Of a stretch of DNA of 64,000 bases, positions 54,485 through 62,045 are shown one piece after another. The translations under genes and the position numbers were made by a program. Under the pieces are notes generated by a model. The model was not told where the DNA came from. It did not search any database and saw only the letters and a list, made by a program, of their open reading frames with translations. The stretch covers positions 124,001 to 188,000 of the forward strand of contig SRSL01000005.1 of NCBI GenBank assembly GCA_009735695.1, read 5' to 3'. How positions within the stretch are numbered: the first letter of the stretch is position 1; every line of letters starts with the position of its first letter. The DNA is from Christiangramia bathymodioli. Its GTDB lineage: Bacteria > Bacteroidota > Bacteroidia > Flavobacteriales > Flavobacteriaceae.

Positions 54485-55513
54485 ATGAAAAGATTATTGA
54501 TACTGGCCATCCCGGCCATGCTCTCAGCCTGCGGAGCGCAAAATAAACAGGTGGAAGACGCGAATCCTATGGAATACGCCAATACCATCACTGCTGAAGA
54601 ACTGAAAGAACACCTTTACACCTTCGCCAGCGACGAGTTCGAAGGACGTGAAACCGGTGAACCCGGACAGAAAAAAGCTGCTGAATACCTCAAAAAAGAA
54701 TATAAGTCTTTAAACCTGCCGTCTCCACTTGGAGGTGATGATTATTACCAGGAAGTGCCTACGAGCTATTTCAGAAGAGGAAATGTAAAACCTACCGAAA
54801 ATGTGGTTGCCTTTTTAAAAGGTTCTGAAAAGCCAGAAGAGATCCTGGTTATTTCTTCTCATTACGACCATGTGGGTATAGATGACCAGGGGAGAATTTA
54901 CAACGGAGCAGATGATGACGGTTCCGGAACTGTAAGTATCCTGGAGATCGCCGATGCATTTGTACAGGCAAGTAAAGACGGGTATACTCCAAAAAGATCT
55001 ATTCTTTTTCTGAACGTTACCGGAGAAGAAAAAGGTCTGGTTGGTTCAAAATTCTATACAGATGAACCTATTTTCCCCCTTGAAAATACAGTAGCCAACC
55101 TGAATATCGATATGATAGGACGTATAGATCCGGCTCACGAAGGAAATGATAATTATGTTTACCTGATTGGAAGTGATAAACTAAGCACCGATCTTCACCA
55201 GTTAAGCGAAAACGTGAACGAGCGCTACATCAATCTGGATCTTGATTACAAATACAACGACGAGAATGATCCAAACCGATTCTATTACCGAAGTGACCAC
55301 TACAACTTCGCAAAGAACAATATCCCGATCATTTTCTACTTCAACGGTACTCACGCCGATTATCATAAGCATACAGATACTCCAGATAAGATTGAATACG
55401 ATCTGCTGGCTAAAAGAGCAAGACTTGTATTCCTGACTGCCTGGGAAATCGCAAACCGTGATGCAAGACTGGTTGTTGATAAAGCTGAGCCTAACGCCAA
55501 CGCCAAGAAATAG
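54485..55513 (+). CDS. M28-family zinc aminopeptidase, lipoprotein
   Basis: 342 residues, N-terminus MKRLLILAIPAMLSACGAQN with lipobox LSAC. The catalytic M28 zinc ligands are visible: VISSHYDHVG (His), YNGADDDGSGTVS (bridging Asp), NVTGEEKGLVG (Glu-Glu), NIDMIGRID (Asp) and the final His in YHKHTDTPDKIEY. It should cleave N-terminal residues from peptides at the cell envelope. It ends in a terminator; the region beyond is a repeat-rich gap. Confidence 0.95.
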   Translation: MKRLLILAIPAMLSACGAQNKQVEDANPMEYANTITAEELKEHLYTFASDEFEGRETGEPGQKKAAEYLKKEYKSLNLPSPLGGDDYYQEVPTSYFRRGNVKPTENVVAFLKGSEKPEEILVISSHYDHVGIDDQGRIYNGADDDGSGTVSILEIADAFVQASKDGYTPKRSILFLNVTGEEKGLVGSKFYTDEPIFPLENTVANLNIDMIGRIDPAHEGNDNYVYLIGSDKLSTDLHQLSENVNERYINLDLDYKYNDENDPNRFYYRSDHYNFAKNNIPIIFYFNGTHADYHKHTDTPDKIEYDLLAKRARLVFLTAWEIANRDARLVVDKAEPNANAKK

Positions 55514-55533
55514 TAAGAATCAAACTTATTTTA

Positions 55534-55564
55534 AGAGCCTCGTTGTAAAGACGGGGCTTTTTTG
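55534..55564 (+). terminator. Terminator after the M28 gene
   Basis: AGCCTCG pairs with CGGGGCT (one G-U pair) around a 9-base loop, followed by seven T, 22 bases after the stop. Confidence 0.8.
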
Positions 55565-55925
55565 TTTATAGTAAGTAGTATTGAGTATTGAGTATTAAGA
55601 TGTGAAAATGGAAATATAAAAGAATGAGAAAATGAGAGAATGAGAATATGAGATGATCAAATAATAATGAGATAATGAATAGGAAAAAAAACCTTGAATT
55701 TTAAATATGGAACCTTGAATTTACCGCACTTTCAACTTTCCAACCTTAAAACTTTAGCACTTACTTACCAGATCTCTCAGTCGCTTCGCTTCTTCGAGAT
55801 GATATAAAAAAGAGGAGTAATCTTGAATTTTAAATTTGGAATTTTGAATTCACTGCCCTTTCAACTTTCCAGCTTTAAAACTTTTGAACTCCAATTATCC
55901 ATTGTAAATTGTCAATTCTTAATTC
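55565..55925. repeat. Repeat-word intergenic region
   Basis: 361 bases between two convergent genes. TATTGAGTATTGAGTATT (near 55578), then GAATGAGAAAATGAGAGAAT words, then two imperfect copies of a roughly 70-base unit (55693-55760 and 55822-55890) beginning CTTGAATTTTAAAT and ending in TTTCAACTTTCC..AAAACTTT. Between them, 55771-55802 is an imperfect palindrome (GATCTCTCAG ... CTTCGAGATGA) of a kind I recall scattered between genes in Bacteroidota. No gene. Confidence 0.75.
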
Positions 55926-56567
55926 TTAATTTTTGTCTTCCAGCAACGGCACAAACCTGAATGCTCCAAATTCTTTCTTATCAAATTCCTTGGCAGTTTT
56001 TCTTATAAAGAGTGTCATGGTCTGTACATTGCTTCCAACAGGAATGACCAGTCTTCCGCCAACTTTTAACTGACTCAGCAGATCTTTCGGAACCTCGGGA
56101 GCTCCTGCAGTAACGATAATCTTTTCAAAAGGAGCATATTCCGGAAGTCCCTTATATCCATCTCCGAAACTCAGGTGTTTGGGCCTGTAACCTAATTTAG
56201 AAAGGAACAGCTTCGTCTTTTTGTAAAGTTCGCGCTGGCGTTCTATGCTGTAAACCTTGGCACCCAGTTCACAAAGCACGGCCGTTTGATAACCGCTTCC
56301 CGTACCGATCTCCAGTACCTTTTCACCTTTCTTGACTTCTAGCAGTTCGGTTTGAAAAGCCACCGTATAGGGCTGAGAGATGGTCTGATCGGCAGCAATG
56401 GGAAAGGCTTTGTCCTGGTAGGCATGATCTTCAAAACTGCTGTCCATGAACAGGTGTCGCGGAATTTTCCCAATGGCAGCCAGCACTTTTTCGTCGGTAA
56501 TTCCCTTTTTCTTCACGGTCTTTACCAACTGCTGTCTTTTACCCTGATGTCTGTAGGTATCTTTCAA
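55926..56567 (-). CDS. pcm: Protein-L-isoaspartate O-methyltransferase
   Basis: 213 residues, typical Pcm length. The substrate region has TISQPYTVAFQTELLEV, motif I VLEIGTGSGYQTAVLCEL and post-motif FEKIIVTAGAPEVPKDLLSQ. It methylates L-isoaspartyl residues with SAM, starting repair of aged proteins in the cytoplasm. Monocistronic on the minus strand, divergent from the Gfo/Idh gene; the leader shows no clear -7 box. Confidence 0.95.
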   Translation of the reverse strand: MKDTYRHQGKRQQLVKTVKKKGITDEKVLAAIGKIPRHLFMDSSFEDHAYQDKAFPIAADQTISQPYTVAFQTELLEVKKGEKVLEIGTGSGYQTAVLCELGAKVYSIERQRELYKKTKLFLSKLGYRPKHLSFGDGYKGLPEYAPFEKIIVTAGAPEVPKDLLSQLKVGGRLVIPVGSNVQTMTLFIRKTAKEFDKKEFGAFRFVPLLEDKN

Positions 56568-56676
56568 TTCGGTTAGGATTTTTCAGGTTATAAAATTAAC
56601 GAAAGCAGCTGATTTATGCCAGTTAAATCGGCCCCGGATTCCTACTGGATTTATAAAGTATTTAATATCAAAATGC

Positions 56677-56684
56677 TATTTTTG
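56677..56684 (+). promoter_or_regulatory. -7 box before the Gfo/Idh gene
   Basis: TATTTTTG, an exact TAnnTTTG match, 16 bases before the ATG at 56701, implying a nearly leaderless mRNA. Confidence 0.5.
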
Positions 56685-56700
56685 TGAAAAATGCAAAAAT

Positions 56701-57666
56701 ATGCTGAAAGCTGGAGTTCTTGGTGCTGGCCATCTTGGTAAAATTCACCTGAAACTTTTACAACAATCAAAAGAATATGAACTCGTAGGTTTCTACGATG
56801 CCAATAAAGATAACGCCGAGGCGGTAGCTTCCCAATTTGGTTACCAGATGTTCGAAGATCTGGATGAGCTTATCGAGCAATGTGACGTGATAGACGTGGT
56901 TACTCCTACCCTTTCACATTTCGAGGTCGCGAAAAAAGTGATTTCTGCCGGCAGGCATTTATTCATCGAAAAACCCATCACCAATACCTTTGAGGAAGCT
57001 TCAGAATTGATCGAACTGGCTAAAAAACACAGGGTAAAAGGTCAGGTTGGGCATGTGGAACGTTTTAACCCAGCCTTCCAGGCAGTTTCAGATCGTATCG
57101 AAAATCCCATGTTCATAGAGGCACATAGACTTGCGGAATTCAACCCGCGCGGAACCGATGTTCCGGTGGTGCTGGATCTTATGATACATGATATAGACGC
57201 CGTTCTAAGCGTGGTACAATCGAAAGTGAAAAAGATCAATGCCAGCGGAGTTTCGGTGATCAGTGAAACGCCGGATATCGCCAATGCGCGTATCGAATTC
57301 GAAAACGGTTGTGTGGCCAATTTAACTGCCAGCCGTATCTCGATGAAAAATATGAGAAAATCGCGCTTCTTTCAGCGGGATGCTTATATCTCGGTAGATT
57401 TCCTGGAGAAAAAATGTGAGGTAGTAAAGATGAAGGATGCTCCGGAGAATCCCGATGATTTTGCCATGATCCTTCAAAACGCAGAGGGTATCAGGAAACA
57501 GATCTATTTCGACAACCCGGAAGTTTCAGCAAACAATGCCATCCTGGAGGAACTGGAAAGTTTTGCCGATGCCATCAATAATGATAAGGAACCGATAGTG
57601 ACCATGGAACAGGGTGCGGAAGCCCTGAGAGTTGCCAACCTGGTCATCGAAAATTTTAATTTATAA
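56701..57666 (+). CDS. Gfo/Idh/MocA-family oxidoreductase
   Basis: 321 residues. N-terminal Rossmann fold LKAGVLGAGHLGKIHLKLLQ, then VDVVTPTLSHFEVAKKVI-type motif and FIEKPITNTFEEASELIELA (the EKP motif with catalytic Lys near residue 92), and VGHVERFNPAF. The C-terminal domain has HRLAEFNPRGTDVPVVLDLMIHD-like segments. NAD(P)-dependent redox of a sugar or related substrate is expected. First gene of a plus-strand run; 55 bases before the 3-hydroxybutyryl-CoA dehydrogenase gene. Confidence 0.9.
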   Translation: MLKAGVLGAGHLGKIHLKLLQQSKEYELVGFYDANKDNAEAVASQFGYQMFEDLDELIEQCDVIDVVTPTLSHFEVAKKVISAGRHLFIEKPITNTFEEASELIELAKKHRVKGQVGHVERFNPAFQAVSDRIENPMFIEAHRLAEFNPRGTDVPVVLDLMIHDIDAVLSVVQSKVKKINASGVSVISETPDIANARIEFENGCVANLTASRISMKNMRKSRFFQRDAYISVDFLEKKCEVVKMKDAPENPDDFAMILQNAEGIRKQIYFDNPEVSANNAILEELESFADAINNDKEPIVTMEQGAEALRVANLVIENFNL

Positions 57667-57721
57667 TACTATCAAACCTGCCAGGTCTCCAGGACCGCGC
57701 AGGTTTTTAAAAATCAACATA

Positions 57722-58612
57722 ATGAAGAATATAGCAGTAATAGGTGCAGGAACCATGGGGAACGGGATCGCCCACACTTTTGCGCAAAGCGGATATAAAG
57801 TGGAACTGATCGATATTTCAGAAGAAAGCCTTAAAAAAGGGATGGATACCATTTCCAAAAATCTGGACAGGATGATCGCCAAGGAAAAGATCACCGAAGA
57901 AGATAAAAATGATACCCTTGGTAATATCACCACGCATACTGAAATTTCTGACGGGGTTAAGAATGTTGACCTTGTGGTGGAAGCAGCCACCGAAAATACC
58001 GAGCTTAAGCTGAAGATCTTCAGACACCTGGATCAAAACACTTCAGAAGATACTGTTCTTGGCACCAATACCTCGTCTATTTCCATCACCCAGATCGCCT
58101 CGGCCGTTTCCAATCCGGAGCGTGTGATCGGGATGCATTTTATGAACCCGGTTCCAATCATGAAACTGGTTGAGATCATTCGCGGTTATAACACCAGCGA
58201 TAAAGTGACCAAAATCATCATGGAACTATCTGAAAAACTGAACAAGGTTCCTGTAGAAGTAAACGATTATCCAGGTTTTGTGGCTAACCGTATCCTAATG
58301 CCGATGATCAACGAGGCCATAGAAACGCTCTACAACGGAGTTGCGGGTGTGTACGAGATCGATACCGTGATGAAGCTTGGAATGGCCCATCCCATGGGAC
58401 CGCTTCAACTGGCAGATTTCATCGGACTCGACGTGTGCCATTCGATACTTGAAGTGATGTACGAAGGCTTCAAAAATCCTAAATATGCTCCATGCCCATT
58501 GCTTACCAATATGGTGAGAGCAGGAAAAATCGGAGTGAAATCTGGTGAAGGCTTCTATGATTATTCCGAAAGCAAAAAAGCAGAAAAGGTTTCAGCTCAG
58601 TTTAATAGTTAG
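57722..58612 (+). CDS. hbd: 3-hydroxybutyryl-CoA dehydrogenase
   Basis: 296 residues from ATG 57722; the frame opens at 57632, but residues before MKNIAVIGAGTMGNG are not family-like and overlap the previous gene. NAD motif GAGTMGNGIAHTFAQSG, catalytic HFMNPVPIMKLVEII (His, near residue 140) and ANRILMPMINEAI are intact. It oxidises (S)-3-hydroxybutyryl-CoA in beta-oxidation or in the butyrate/PHB route. It is not fused to an enoyl-CoA hydratase. Confidence 0.96.
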   Translation: MKNIAVIGAGTMGNGIAHTFAQSGYKVELIDISEESLKKGMDTISKNLDRMIAKEKITEEDKNDTLGNITTHTEISDGVKNVDLVVEAATENTELKLKIFRHLDQNTSEDTVLGTNTSSISITQIASAVSNPERVIGMHFMNPVPIMKLVEIIRGYNTSDKVTKIIMELSEKLNKVPVEVNDYPGFVANRILMPMINEAIETLYNGVAGVYEIDTVMKLGMAHPMGPLQLADFIGLDVCHSILEVMYEGFKNPKYAPCPLLTNMVRAGKIGVKSGEGFYDYSESKKAEKVSAQFNS

Positions 58613-58660
58613 TGATAAGTACTGAGTATTGAGTATTGAGTATTGAGTATTAAGATTTCT
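58612..58660. repeat. Tandem TGAGTATT repeat
   Basis: Three to four units of TGAGTATT in a row (58622-58651) after the hbd stop. The same word occurs at about 55578. The repeat provides a false TTG start for the next frame. Confidence 0.7.
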
Positions 58661-58711
58661 GAAGGCAACCAAGGCCTAAGAAAGAAATCTCTTATTAATC
58701 AAGAAAATAAT

Positions 58712-59947
58712 TTGACAAAGATACTTCCATTCAGGGCAGTGAGGCCGGCCCCTGCATATGCGGGGCTGGTGGCTTCCCGGCCTTATGAAGATTACAGCGA
58801 GAACGAATTGCGGGCTCAGCTGGAGTATAACCCGTATTCATTCCTTCATATCATCAATCCTGGATATAAATTCCAACACGAAATTGGTGGGGATAAGCGT
58901 TTTACCATGGTACGCAACCGTTACCTGGAATTCTGCGAGGAAGGTGTATTTCAGAAGGATGAAACTCCCGGTTATTACATTTATGAAATTCACAGTCGCG
59001 AAGGTTCCTGCTGCGGAATTATCGCCGCGGCCAGCATAGACGATTACGAAAAGGAGGTGATCTGCCGGCATGAAGATACCATCGCCCACCGCGAAGAACT
59101 TTTCAAGGAATACCTGAAGGTGGTTGGTTTTAATACCGAGCCAGTACTTCTTACCTACCCTGACAATTCGGTGATCAATGAGCTGCTGGCTAAAAAAATG
59201 AAAGAGCGGCCGGAATACGAATTCGCGACCAACAGTAAGGAATTACACAGGCTCTGGCTCATCAACGATTCTGAACAAATTGAGATCATCAAAACCGAAT
59301 TCGAAAAACAGGAACGCATCTATATTGCAGACGGGCATCATCGCAGTGCCTCTTCCTATTTGCTGGCCAGGGAAAGCAGGGAGAAGAATCCAGATCACAC
59401 CGGGGAGGAAAGCTATAATTTCTTTATGAGCTACCTCATTTCTGAAAGCAACCTGCGTATCTATGAATTCAGCAGACTTATTCGTGACCTCAACGGACAT
59501 TCCAAGGAGGAATTCCTGATCCTGCTTGACGAATGGTTCCGAATTGAGAATCGAGGTTTCGAAATCTACAAACCTTCCAAAAAGCATCATTTTAATATGT
59601 ACCTGGATGGTGAGTTCTATTCTTTATACCTGCGGAAGACAAATTACGAATTCACCGATTCGCTTTCTGAGCTGGATTCGTATATCCTGTTCGAGAAGAT
59701 CCTGAAACCGGTATTGGGAATTGAAGACCTTAGGTATGACAAACGAATCGAATACATCCATGGCCGTAATGACCTTATCGAACTCAAGACCCGGGTAGAC
59801 AGTGGCGAATTCGCCGTTGGTTTCGGAATGTTGCCTGCCAGTATCGAAGAGATCAAACAAATAGCCGACGAAAATTTAACGATGCCGCCAAAAAGTACTT
59901 ATATTGAACCAAAATTACGAAGCGGCCTTACGATCTATGAATTTTAG
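58712..59947 (+). CDS. DUF1015 family protein
   Basis: 411 residues with a TTG start at 58712, giving MTKILPFRAVRPAPAYAGLV, the standard DUF1015 N-terminus. The frame opens at 58643, but those 23 residues come from the TGAGTATT repeat. Conserved segments: SRPYEDYSENELRAQLEYNP, DDYEKEVICRHEDTIAHRE, YIADGHHRSASSYLLARES (near 225-243) and VDSGEFAVGFGMLPASIEEI. The activity is unknown; the family is widespread and often located near serine biosynthesis genes. It precedes yggS by 52 bases. Confidence 0.9.
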   Translation: MTKILPFRAVRPAPAYAGLVASRPYEDYSENELRAQLEYNPYSFLHIINPGYKFQHEIGGDKRFTMVRNRYLEFCEEGVFQKDETPGYYIYEIHSREGSCCGIIAAASIDDYEKEVICRHEDTIAHREELFKEYLKVVGFNTEPVLLTYPDNSVINELLAKKMKERPEYEFATNSKELHRLWLINDSEQIEIIKTEFEKQERIYIADGHHRSASSYLLARESREKNPDHTGEESYNFFMSYLISESNLRIYEFSRLIRDLNGHSKEEFLILLDEWFRIENRGFEIYKPSKKHHFNMYLDGEFYSLYLRKTNYEFTDSLSELDSYILFEKILKPVLGIEDLRYDKRIEYIHGRNDLIELKTRVDSGEFAVGFGMLPASIEEIKQIADENLTMPPKSTYIEPKLRSGLTIYEF

Positions 59948-59999
59948 GCCACTCTCCTGCCCTACCAGGAATGATCCTTAATCTAAAAAGACATAAAGG

Positions 60000-60659
60000 A
60001 TGAACATTTCAGAAAATATAAAAAAATACAGAAGCGAACTTCCGGAAAATGTGAAGCTCGTGGCCATTTCCAAGACCAAACCAAACGAAGACCTGCTGGA
60101 AGCCTACCGGGCCGGACAGCGCATCTTCGGGGAAAACAAGATCCAGGAAATGACCGATAAATGGGAACAACTGCCCGAGGATATCGAATGGCATATGGTT
60201 GGCCATGTTCAGCGGAACAAGGTAAAATATATGGCACCTTTCGTTTCCCTGATCCATGCCGTGGATAGTTTGAAATTGCTCAAGGAGATCAATAAACGAG
60301 CTCGGCAGAACGAACGCAGCATCAGGTGCCTGCTTCAGATCAAGATCGCCGAGGAAGATTCCAAATTTGGAATTTCAGCTGAAGAAGCCAGAGAGATCCT
60401 GGATTCCGAAGCCTATGCAAAGATGGAACATGTAAAGATCGTTGGCCTGATGGGGATGGCGACCTTTACCGAGGATATGGAACAGGTAAAAAGGGAGTTT
60501 CAGCATTTAAAAAAGATTTTTGACGAATTTCAAAAGGACTATCCCGATCTGCAGGAGCTTTCCATGGGTATGAGCGGTGATTACCAGGTAGCTATAGAAT
60601 GTGGTTCTACCATGGTTAGAATTGGAAGTAGTATCTTTGGGGCTCGAAATTACAATTAA
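60000..60659 (+). CDS. yggS: YggS/PROSC-family PLP-binding protein
   Basis: 219 residues. The PLP lysine is Lys25 in KLVAISKTKPNED, followed by FGENKIQEMTDKW and WHMVGHVQRNKVKYM, FGISAEEAREIL and the C-terminal SMGMSGDYQVAIECGSTMVRIGSSIFG phosphate-binding segments. These proteins control vitamin B6 homeostasis and have no known catalytic reaction. It follows the DUF1015 gene and precedes the exonuclease gene by 12 bases. Confidence 0.95.
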   Translation: MNISENIKKYRSELPENVKLVAISKTKPNEDLLEAYRAGQRIFGENKIQEMTDKWEQLPEDIEWHMVGHVQRNKVKYMAPFVSLIHAVDSLKLLKEINKRARQNERSIRCLLQIKIAEEDSKFGISAEEAREILDSEAYAKMEHVKIVGLMGMATFTEDMEQVKREFQHLKKIFDEFQKDYPDLQELSMGMSGDYQVAIECGSTMVRIGSSIFGARNYN

Positions 60660-60671
60660 GAAGGAGCATAT

Positions 60672-62045
60672 TTGTACGCGATATTAGACATAGAGACGAC
60701 GGGAGGCAAGTATAATGAGGAAGGGATCACTGAAATTGCCATTTACAAATTTGATGGTCATAAGGTCGTAGACCAGTTCATCAGTCTAGTCAACCCCGAG
60801 AGAGCCATCCAGCCTTTTGTGGTGAACCTTACCGGTATCAATAACGACATGCTGCGCAATGCGCCTAAATTCTACGAGGTTGCCAGACGCATCGTCGAGA
60901 TCACCGAAGATTCCATCCTGGTAGCTCACAATGCAAAATTCGATTATCGCATTCTTAGAACCGAATTCAGAAGACTTGGGTTTGACTTCGAAAGAAAAAG
61001 CCTCTGTACCGTGGAGCTTTCCAAAAAACTGATCCCGGGAATGCCGTCCTACAGCCTTGGAAAACTGGTAAAATCATTGGGAATTCCTTTAAGCGAAAGA
61101 CATCGTGCCGCCGGGGATGCCCAGGCAACTATCAAGCTTTTCAAAATGTTGCTGAACAAGGATGTGGAAAAAGACATCCTGAAAGAACATATTCGCAAGG
61201 AACCTAGACGCTCCCTGGATACCAAACTCGTGTATCTGCTGGAAGAACTGCCAAGCCAGACGGGTGTTTATTACTTTCACGATGAGAATGGCGAGATCAT
61301 CTACGTTGGAAAATCACGAAATATCAAAAAAAGGGTAAATCAGCATTTTACCAATGAAAATGCCAAATCCCGGGAAATGCAGCGCAAGGTCGCTTCGGTA
61401 TCCTATGAACTTACAGGGAACGAACTCATCGCTCTGCTCAAGGAAAACCAGGAGATCAAACAAATCAAACCAAGGTATAATCGCGCTTTAAAAAAGAATG
61501 TTTTCAGTCATGCCCTGTATCATTTTACCGATGAGAACGGCTACCTGAACCTGAAGATCGCCCGGGCGAACAAGAACAAACAGAATATTACCACCTTCAG
61601 CAGCCTTAGATCGGCTAAAAATTCGCTGAATAAATGGGTGGCTGAATATGAACTATGTGAAAGACTGGCGGGTCTTCACAATGGGAGTGGTAATTGTTTT
61701 GGCTACACCATAAAAAGCTGTCACGGGGCCTGTGTGGAAGAAGAGGCTCCGGAAGCATATAATGAACGAGTAAATCTTCTTATTAATAAATACTCCTACG
61801 AGAACCAGAATATGCTGTTGGTGGGCAAGGGCCGTGAAGTGGATGAAAAGAGCGCCCTGCTAATTGAGGATGGAATTTTTAAAGGAGTGGGTTATTTTAA
61901 CCTGAATCACCAGATCAATAATATGGACATCATTCGTTCTATTATCAACCCTATGGATAATAACCGGGATGCCCAGCATATCATTCAAAGCTTCCTGAGA
62001 AAGAAGCATCAATTTAAGATCATCCAACTAAGCATTCATGAGTAA
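60672..62045 (+). CDS. DEDDh 3'-5' exonuclease fused to GIY-YIG nuclease
   Basis: 457 residues from a TTG at 60672 (MYAILDIETTGGKYNEEG). Exonuclease domain 1-170: Asp6/Glu8, HNAKFDYRIL (Asp) and HRAAGDAQATIKLF (His, Asp) of the DnaQ epsilon family. GIY-YIG domain about 195-275: TGVYYF, IIYVGKSRNIKKRV with the Arg, Asn-Glu-containing helix LTGNELIALLKENQEI. The C-terminal part ends HQINNMDIIRSIINP. Such fusions act in DNA repair in other bacteria (UvrC/Cho-like incision plus trimming); the exact role is inferred. It overlaps the next gene by 8 bases. Confidence 0.92.
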   Translation: MYAILDIETTGGKYNEEGITEIAIYKFDGHKVVDQFISLVNPERAIQPFVVNLTGINNDMLRNAPKFYEVARRIVEITEDSILVAHNAKFDYRILRTEFRRLGFDFERKSLCTVELSKKLIPGMPSYSLGKLVKSLGIPLSERHRAAGDAQATIKLFKMLLNKDVEKDILKEHIRKEPRRSLDTKLVYLLEELPSQTGVYYFHDENGEIIYVGKSRNIKKRVNQHFTNENAKSREMQRKVASVSYELTGNELIALLKENQEIKQIKPRYNRALKKNVFSHALYHFTDENGYLNLKIARANKNKQNITTFSSLRSAKNSLNKWVAEYELCERLAGLHNGSGNCFGYTIKSCHGACVEEEAPEAYNERVNLLINKYSYENQNMLLVGKGREVDEKSALLIEDGIFKGVGYFNLNHQINNMDIIRSIINPMDNNRDAQHIIQSFLRKKHQFKIIQLSIHE

